Below are positions 57,161-64,000 of a DNA stretch of 64,000 nucleotides, piece by piece; within the stretch, counting starts at the first letter, position 1, and every line of letters starts with the position of its first letter. Location of the stretch: assembly GCF_029873635.1 (NCBI RefSeq), contig NC_080426.1:54822093-54886092 (forward strand), written 5' to 3'. This DNA is from Malania oleifera. Taxonomy: Eukaryota > Streptophyta > Magnoliopsida > Santalales > Ximeniaceae. Made by a program: the position numbers and the translations under genes. The notes below the pieces were generated by a model that saw only the letters and a list, made by a program, of their open reading frames with translations, searched no databases and was not told the origin of the DNA.

Positions 57161-58045
57161 CTAATACACACACCCATAACATATCCTCCAAGTATGTATT
57201 GTCCTCTCCGACTGTCCATTAGTCTGGGGGTGGAACGCTGTACAAAAAGTAAGCTTCGTCCCCAGTGCCTCCTGCAAGCTCTTCCAGAATCGAGAAGTAA
57301 ACCTCAGATCTCGATTTGAAACAATGGATACCGGTACTCTATGCATTCTCACTATCTCATGCACATACAGGTCCTCTAGCCTACTCAAAGGGTAACTAAC
57401 CTTTGTCGGTACAAAGTGAGCAGATTTCGTCAACCTGTTCCCGATTATCCAAATAGCATTATGCCCATGAAATGCTGGCGGCAATCCAGTAACAAATTCC
57501 ATGTAAATGTGCTCCCATTTCCACATCGGAATAGGCAAAGGCAGCAACGACCCTGTCGGCCTCTGATGTTCAGCTTTGATCTGCTGATACGTTAGACACT
57601 ACTCCATGAACCGACCAATATCCCTCCTCATACCGCTCCACCAAAAGAACTCGCGTAAATCCCGATACATCTTCGTACTACCTGGATGTACCGTATACAA
57701 AGAACGATGCGCTTCCTCCAGAATCGTTCTTCTGATCTCATCGTCGTTTGGAACACACAGCTTGGTCCCAAACCTCAACACACCTCTGCCTGAGATGTTA
57801 AAATCCACAGCCAATCTCTGATGCACTTTCTCCACAGTCTCAACCAACTCCGCATCCCTAGTCTGGGAGGCTTTAATATGCTCAAACAAGGTCGGCCGGA
57901 TCACCAAGCCAGCAATGAAAGCCTGATGATCACCATACACCAACTCAACGCCAAGGCTTTCCAGATCCCACCAGATATGATGCTGAGCTACAACTGCAGA
58001 TACTGCTACATGCTCTGACTTTCGACTCAACGCATCAGCTACCAC
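57161..58045 (-). pseudogene. Gypsy F integrase (catalytic residues lost)
   Basis: 58045-57599 carries the RNase H end and the integrase zinc-binding part (PGSTKMYRDLREFFWWSG). After a stop, 57547-57161 carries the core. The first catalytic Asp of MDFVTGLP has become Glu (YMEFVTGLPP) and the second, in SDRD, has become Asn (VSNRDLRFTS). The Glu helix (NGQSERTIHT) remains. The core is predicted inactive. Confidence 0.92.
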
Positions 58046-59543
58046 ATTAGCTTTTCCCAGGTAATAACTGATCGTGCAATCTTAGTGCTTGATCAATTCT
58101 AGCCACCGCCTCTACCATATATTCAGCTCCTTTTGCGTGAAAAAGTAGCTGAGGCTTTTGTGGTCAGTGAAAATCTCACACTGAATACCGCACAGGTAGT
58201 GTCGCCAAATCTTCAAAAGCATAAACCACCGCAGGTAATTCTAGGTCATGCGTAGGTTAATTCTTCTCATACTCTTTAAGTTGCCGAGAAACATAAGCTA
58301 CTACCTTACCCTGTTGCATAAGCACACATCCCAAATCCTTCAGGGACGCGTCACTATTGATCACAAAATGGCCATCCCCCGAAGGAATGGTCAATACCGG
58401 AGCAGTAACCAGCCGGTGCTTCAACTCAAGAAAGCACTGCTCGCAATCACTAGTCCAATCAAACTTCACCCCCTTCTTGGTCAATCGTGTCAGAGGTCCA
58501 GACAATTTAGAGAAACCCTCTACGAACCGACGATAGTAACCCGCTAGTCCCAGAAAACTTTGAACCTCCTGCACACTCTTTGGTCTCGCCCAGTCGACTA
58601 CAACTTCAACCTTGCTAGGATAAACCAAGATACTGCCCTTAGACACCACATGGCCTAAGAATGCGAGTTGATTCAACCAGAACTCACACTTCTTCAGCTT
58701 AGCATACAACTTCCTCTCTCGCAGAATCTGTAGTACCAACCTCAAATGGTTTCCATGCTCTTCTGGACTCCTTGAATATACCAGAATGTAAAAAATAAAC
58801 AACACTACGAACTGATCCAGGTACTCATGGAAAACTTTGTTCATCAAATCCATGAACACTGCTGGTGCATTGGTCAAACCAAACGGCATAACCAAGAACT
58901 CATAGTGGTCGTATCTAGTTCGGAAAGCAGTCTTCGCTACATCCTCAGACCTAACCCTCACCTGATGATACCCTGACCGTAGGTCGATCTTCGAAAAGAC
59001 CTGTGTTCCCTGTAGCTGGTCAAAGAAATCATCTATATGAGGCAATGGGTAACGGTTCTTCACCGTCACCTTGTTAATCTCATTGTAATCAATGCACATA
59101 CGCATCGACCCATCCTTCTTCTTCGCAAAAAAAACTGGAGCTCCCCAGGGCAAACCACTAGGTCGAATAAAACCCTGGTCCAGTAGTTCCTACAACTGTT
59201 CCTTCAACTCTTGAAGTTCTATTGGAGCCATCCGATACAGAGCTTTAGAGATCGGTGCCTTGCCAGGCAGCAACTCTATCGCAAACTCCACCTCACGATC
59301 CGGAGGTAAACCGGGTAAATCATCAGGAAACACATCCGGAAACTTGTTGACCACTCGATTATCCTCGAGCCTCAACTCCTCCCGCAGCAGTTCCTTCACG
59401 CAAGCTAGACTGTCTAAGAGTAGCCTCCTCGCCTGTAATGGTGATAGAATTTGTGGCGTCGAATGCACACATGATCCTACGAACTCGTACTCCCGTTCCT
59501 CAGGAGGTATAAACATTACTACCTTCTCACGATAATTAATCAC
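58046..59543 (-). pseudogene. Gypsy F reverse transcriptase and RNase H (catalytic motif lost)
   Basis: 59543-59190 holds the lead-in FPDVFPDDLPGLPPDREVEF. 59153-58257 is an uninterrupted 298-codon stretch, from [20 protein letters not shown] through [13 protein letters not shown] and [14 protein letters not shown] to RNase [19 protein letters not shown]. The catalytic FIDDILVY has become FIFYILVY, so both metal-binding Asp are gone despite the open frame. The RNase H end continues to about 58050 with stops. Confidence 0.95.
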
Positions 59544-59569
59544 CGCAAAACTGGAGAATAGCTAATCCA

Positions 59570-59924
59570 TCCCCAGTATGACATCAAAACCATACATGTC
59601 GTATACTACAAGATTCGCTGGTAGCAGTCTCTCCTGAATTACAACTGGGCAGTTCCCTAACATCTTACTACAGATCGTTACACTCCCAGTTGGCATAGCC
59701 ACAAAAAATCTCTCATCCATAGCTCAGGTTTCAACCCCACATAACTTCACAAAACTAGCAAATATAAACGAATGGGTTGCTCCCGAATCAAATAAAACAA
59801 TAGCTCTATTCGAAAGCAGTAACATGGTACCTGTCACCACGTTCCCAGCGTGTTCCACATCTGCTGGAGTCAGTGAATATACCCTCATTGGAGCCGTGGT
59901 TGCCTGGTAATTCCCCCGAGGCAC
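59570..59924 (-). pseudogene. Gypsy F protease remnant
   Basis: Aspartic protease word AIVLFDSGATHSFIF (DSG active site intact) near 59815-59770, followed by a stop near 59724. The frame resumes further on, toward the RT lead-in. Confidence 0.88.
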
Positions 59925-59959
59925 TTGATTACTTCCACGATTCTAGCTCTGTGTAGGCG

Positions 59960-60896
59960 TATCTCTCCTCAATGCCTGATAGCTCCGTGACATGTGGCCC
60001 GACTTGCCACAATTGTAGCAGTCACCCTAGAACAGCTGACACTCCCTATCATGCCTTTTACGACACTTGGCGCACGGGGCGAAGGATGGATCCCCCTAAT
60101 AACTTTGTCGCTCGATATTTTGTCGATAACCCAAACTATAGTTCTTCTTCTTCTTCCACTGTCTCTATCGAGGACCAGAAGATACCGACCTCTTCCCCTG
60201 ATCCTGCACCACCTCATCTCCCCGAAGGTCGATCTCAACTATGGTGGCTTTATCCACCAAGACAGAGAACTCACGGATTTACAGCATCCCCACAGGACAA
60301 TGAGTGTCTTTCCTTAGACCCCTCTAGAACCTCCGAGCCTTCTCGTGCTCATTCGGAACCAAGTACGACGTAAACCAAGATAACTCGATAAATCTGGTGG
60401 CATACCTCTACACCGTCAAAGTTCCCTGCGTCAGGCCCGAAAACTCACCGGCCTTCGCATCTCGAGTGGAGACCGAGAAGTATCTCTCGAAAAATACCTC
60501 CTTGAAGTGGCCCCATGTCATACCAGATGGACCGGCTCTCTGCCTCTCAAGCAGACTCACCGCAGTCCACCAACGCCTTGCCTTCCCAATCAGCTGGAAG
60601 GTAGCGTACATGACCTTTTGCCTCTTAGTGCAGTGGAGGACTTCCAAAATCCTCTCGGTCTTCTCGACCCAGTCCTCTGCCACTATCGGATCAGGTCCTC
60701 CCATAAATATCAGAGGGTGCATGCGTGTGAACCTCTCAATGGTACACCCCGCATCAATAGGAGAGCATTCGAGTCTCCTAATACTCCGCTTGATCTCTCA
60801 GATCACTTGTCTCGCCAAACCACAAGACACAGAAGGAGATTCATCGCTTGCCGTCTCCTCGGAGCCGCTTTCCAAGTTATTATCCTTGGCCTCCAT
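59960..60896 (-). pseudogene. Gypsy F gag (broken)
   Basis: The probable start is the ATG at 60896 (MEAKDNNLESGSEET). A TGA soon interrupts it. 60722-60408 is the open gag core ([20 protein letters not shown], then [13 protein letters not shown]). A zinc knuckle CYNCGKSGHM lies at about 60025-59995, with the last Cys replaced. Frameshifts lie near 60400 and 60230. Confidence 0.88.
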
Positions 60897-61204
60897 TTTG
60901 AAAACAGTAGGAATCAATTAGAATTCCAACCTCGTAGACAGTTAACACAATCAAACACCAAATCATGTTAACTATTAATCCCACGGGTCTAGGCCTGTCT
61001 CGTCACACTGACACAAATCCATCAATGGTTTGCTGTGATCTTTCTAAAATCGTCATTCCAGGAAGGACACAGAACACCGCCAATGAGTCCCTATCTAGCA
61101 ACAACACAATCCTCGACCTACACTACCCATTTCCTACATCCTATACTCTATATTATACACATCAATATACCTAACCAAGTCTACAAGACTTACAAACCTT
61201 GGTA

Positions 61205-61216
61205 GCTCTGATACCA
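61205..61216 (-). other. Gypsy F primer-binding site (Met-tRNA)
   Basis: TGGTATCAGAGC on the minus strand, three bases inside the 5' LTR. A perfect match to the consensus. Confidence 0.92.
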
Positions 61217-61219
61217 AGC

Positions 61220-63323
61220 TGTCACGCCCCAAACCCGCAGATGGGTCCCAGGTGTGAATATAGTAACCTAACCTGTCTCTGTATCAATTAAAACATACAT
61301 GATTCAATACCAAATGAGGGTCCGACCTCGTGGGGTACATGGATGCCCTTACAATCATAAACATACACATCCATACTCATCAAATACACAACGAAATATG
61401 GTTTTTTTATATATGTACAATACCATACCAGAGTCTACACAAAACTAGGATATACATTCCCATAATCACAAAACATACCCCGGGTGTCTACAAAAACCAT
61501 CAGGACAACCCGGTTACAAAAACTCGTACCTAAACAGGCACTAACAGCAGCTAACAACACCCCTGCTTCTAATTGCTAGGATGCTAATTACGGCTACCTG
61601 AAGGACCTGAAAAAACATTTGTACGTACATTTGGGGTGAGACACCTCTCAGTATGGAAGAAAGCAGGTTATATTAGTTTGTGGCATACCAGTGTTATTTT
61701 ACGTAAAACATAACACTATACAATACGATACAGTTTGAAAACATCTCATACAGTTCCATACAGTTCTAGTATTTTCACAAATCCATTCCAGTACATATGA
61801 TACCCAAACATACGGTCAGTGTCGTGACACTAATATGCAACTACGCTATGAAACCCAAAGCTTCACAACGATTACATTGCCAATACGATGTAGCTCACAC
61901 TAGTACGCAACTACTCCATGAACTCGAAGCTTCACAGCGATTACATTGCCAATACATAAATACTCCATGAAACCTAAAACTTCACAGTGATTACATTGCC
62001 AATATAGTGTAGGTCACACCCCTCGGTGACCAGCCGGGATACATAGTGATATTTCACACCCTCAGATATAGAGCCGGACACTCTCGCCCACAGTTTTCAC
62101 ACTGGTACATGGTGCAGCGTACGATAATTAGCCGCCACATAGAAGTTTCTGCGTACGGTAATTAGCCACCACTAGCCGATTTCATAAAACCTGGAATCAT
62201 TTTGGAGCTCACACTCCTATACATATCAGCGTACGGTAATTAGCCATCACTAGACGATTTCACAAAGCCTGGAATCATTTTGGAGCTCACACTCCTATAC
62301 ATATCAGCGTACGGTAATTAGCCGCCACTAGCTGTTTTTACAAAATACTTGGAACAATTACATACAACCATACATTCCACACTTATTTGGTTTACGGAAA
62401 ATCATATCGTTTTCCAATACAAGTATGCAGTTTATACAAATATGGATAATAGTCATCTCAATAATACAATTTAAACAAAACAAACGGTTTTCCTAACAAA
62501 GCAGAGATGATACCCAAAATCCCCAAATTTTCTTGAAAACTGTAACTCGAAAATCCCATATTTTACCTAATAGATTTCCCCAAATAAGATACCAAAAAAT
62601 ACATACGATCGTAGCCTACAAGCTTACCGATCCCGATTTCGAAAGGTAATTGATATAAACTGAATCCCCTTACCTTAACTCGAATTCCAACTACGAACTC
62701 TATGGTCTCAAAAACTACGAACCGAGACACAAAAACCTACAAATCACAGTACGATACATGCTTACAATCCTTACTACTATACATATTCTGAAACAGAAAT
62801 GAAAATTGAGCCTTACCTCGATTTTGGCCCGAAACTCGAAACTGCTCGAAACGAGATTCTGATCCACTAGAAACATAGAGAATCTTTCCCTGATCCTCGC
62901 AGTAATGTCCGATTTACAAATCAGGCGATGAACGGCGAGGAAATCAAGAGAGAGAGAGAGAGAGAGAGAGCTTCGAGTTCTAGAGAGAGCGAGTGAAGAT
63001 ATTAAGCTAACTTAGCTTGGAAGCAACCCTTTTGGATATTTATAGCCCTTTGACTCGGGTGGATTCGTCGATGACTTGGCGTCCTCGTCGACGAGTTCGC
63101 CATTACCTTCGTCGACAAGGTGGTGGCCTCGTTGACGAGCCGGATATTTCCAATTTTTCCGAACTTCTCGGCATTCCCTCGTCGACGAGCTTTTGAATTT
63201 CGTTGACGAGGAGCCAGTAGCCTTTATCGACGAATGATGGCCTCGTCGACGAAGTCTGAATAATTACCTTTTTACCCTTTTCTTAATCAATTTAATCCAT
63301 TTATCACGAATCGAGTTCTTACA
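61220..63323 (-). repeat. Gypsy F 5' LTR
   Basis: An uninterrupted 2.1-kb LTR. In transcription direction, the palindrome cluster CTCGTCGACGA(G/A) and variants (63254-63063) is followed within 20 bp by the TATA GGCTATAAATATCC (63047-63034), then a (GA)n leader. TGAGAGGTGTCTCA is at 61650-61637 (minus). Confidence 0.93.
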
Positions 63324-63869
63324 ATTCTCATGCCACACGGTTTTTACCAAATATGAATTATGATCAAAACCAATCATTTTTAAATGCCTAATCCGTTCAA
63401 AAAAATTATACTATATATAAACGGTTCATTTACTCGAAAATAGCAGGTTCAAATTTAATAAAAAGCCTGGTATAATTTATTCTCCTTACCTGTTCCTTGA
63501 AATTCTACCCAAATTGAACGGAAAACAGAAACCTATATTCTAAAAATCCTAACTTAATTAGTTCAACCCCATAATATTTATCATTTAACATTTCCTAGGC
63601 CCACACACCCCCAATAATTAATTTAATACTAAAACACCTTACTTACCCTAGTTGGGGTGGTGCCCAAGAACTCCAAATTAAGTTTCTACTCCGGTTAACT
63701 TGGAGAGAATCGCCCCAGGAACCTCGTGGTGGTTTCTAATCGTCGATTCAGGCTAAATCTGGGTCAGAATCGAAGAAAGAAGGTGGGAGGACTGAAGCCC
63801 TAGAGAGAGAGTGAGAGAGGAGAGAGATTTTGAGGAAAAAAATGTCCAAGGACCTATTTATAGGCTGGT

Positions 63870-64000
63870 CTTTGTCGACAAGTCTAAAAGGTTCGTCAAC
63901 AAACCAAAGAAGGACATTCGTCGACGAGAACATTAGGTTCGTCGACGAATCCATTAAATCTGAAATTTTTCTGACTCTTGGTATTTCTTCATCGACGAGC
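63870..64000 (-). repeat. GTCGAC palindrome cluster of LTR G (truncated by window end)
   Basis: TTTGTCGACAAG, TTCGTCAACAAA, TTCGTCGACGAG, TTCGTCGACGAATCC and CATCGACGAG follow one another at about 20-40 bp spacing. The first lies a few bp upstream (minus direction) of the TATA box GCCTATAAATAGGTCC. More units probably lie beyond 64000. Confidence 0.88.

Larger units (their letters stand above)
42950..63323 (-). mobile_element. Gypsy F: chromovirus inserted in LTR G, itself hosting two insertions
   Basis: A perfect ATTCT duplication (42945-42949 and 63324-63328) flanks LTRs starting TGTCA(C/T)GCCCC and ending TTCTTACA on the plus strand. The right LTR (61220-63323, 2.1 kb) is the 5' LTR. The left one (42950-55942) is the 3' LTR, broken by solo D and element E. 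The internal part (55943-61219) holds gag, protease, RT, RNase H, integrase and a chromodomain end on the minus strand, the Ty3/Gypsy chromovirus order. Long LTRs and sequence words suggest the Tekay/Del lineage. Without its inserts it is about 9.4 kb. Confidence 0.93.
41571..64000 (-). mobile_element. LTR G: Gypsy-type LTR running off the window, interrupted by element F
   Basis: The plus strand starts TGTCACGCCCCGAACCCG at 41571, the reverse of a Gypsy LTR 3' end. It continues to 42949, is broken by element F (42950-63323), and resumes at 63329, past the window end. It carries TGAG-N6-CTCA (41879-41892), the 36-bp minisatellite (42309-42776), a TATA box GCCTATAAATAGGTCC (minus, 63866-63851) and a GTCGAC cluster from 63870 on. 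The far end and its TSD lie outside, so solo or full-length status is unknown. Confidence 0.8.

Noticed and set aside
59972..60971. Plus-strand open frames up to 174 codons
   Set aside because: Antisense shadows of the Gypsy F gag. The minus strand carries the recognisable domains.
1..64000. tRNA, rRNA or snoRNA genes
   Set aside because: No cloverleaf with A/B boxes or rRNA core words was noticed. The TGGTATCAGAGC words are primer-binding sites, not tRNA genes.

Overview
This window is nuclear DNA from a flowering plant, probably a eudicot. It is AT-rich and dominated by transposable elements. I found one intact host gene, one host-derived pseudogene and one decayed plant-mobile-domain gene. 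The intact gene is TROL, which encodes the thylakoid rhodanese-like protein (STR4 family). It lies on the minus strand from 26968 to 14803 in eight exons. I joined the exons by GT/AG sites and phase, giving one continuous 449-residue frame that ends in the proline-rich FNR-tethering tail.

Layout: 1-3756 is AT-rich and without a recognisable gene. 3757-9054 is a decayed full-length Copia element (minus), called Copia-A here. 9413-11950 is a 2.5-kb solo LTR with a perfect 5-bp target-site duplication (TSD), called solo C. 14803-26968 is TROL. Its 7.1-kb third intron holds a second Copia element (Copia-B, 17671-22782, TSD ATTAC) with an inverted relative nested inside it, and a hAT-like element (23033-23880, 8-bp TSD). 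27421-39172 is a patchwork of palindromic GCGAGATT hairpin repeats and AT-rich inverted repeats. It carries an Alfin-like PHD-finger pseudogene (31009-31482), a plant-mobile-domain (PMD) pseudogene (32785-33720), satellites and another solo LTR (solo H, 34519-37236, TSD TTACC). 41571 to the window end is a nested stack. An LTR running off the window (G) is interrupted by a full-length Gypsy chromovirus (F, minus, 42950-63323, TSD ATTCT). The left LTR of F is itself interrupted by a solo LTR (D, 44284-46082, TSD TAACT) and by a complete Gypsy chromovirus (E, plus, 46150-55325, TSD CCAAA).

The most striking signal crosses family boundaries. LTRs of two related Copia elements, several Gypsy chromoviruses and one unclassified 2.5-kb LTR all carry clustered perfect or near-perfect palindromes with the core GTCGAC. 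The flanks differ by family (TCGTCGACGA, ATTCGTCGACGAAT, CGGTCGACCG, CCGTCGACGG). In every case with a clear TATA-like box, the cluster lies just upstream of it in the transcription direction. The cluster has contracted in one of the two LTRs of element E. This looks like a shared upstream promoter module of host-factor-driven or convergent origin. A second shared LTR signal is TGAG-N6-CTCA, found near the 3' part of the five Gypsy-type LTR families. A third signal is a hairpin family with compensatory stem changes at 27.4-39.2 kb.

No RNA gene or CRISPR array was seen.
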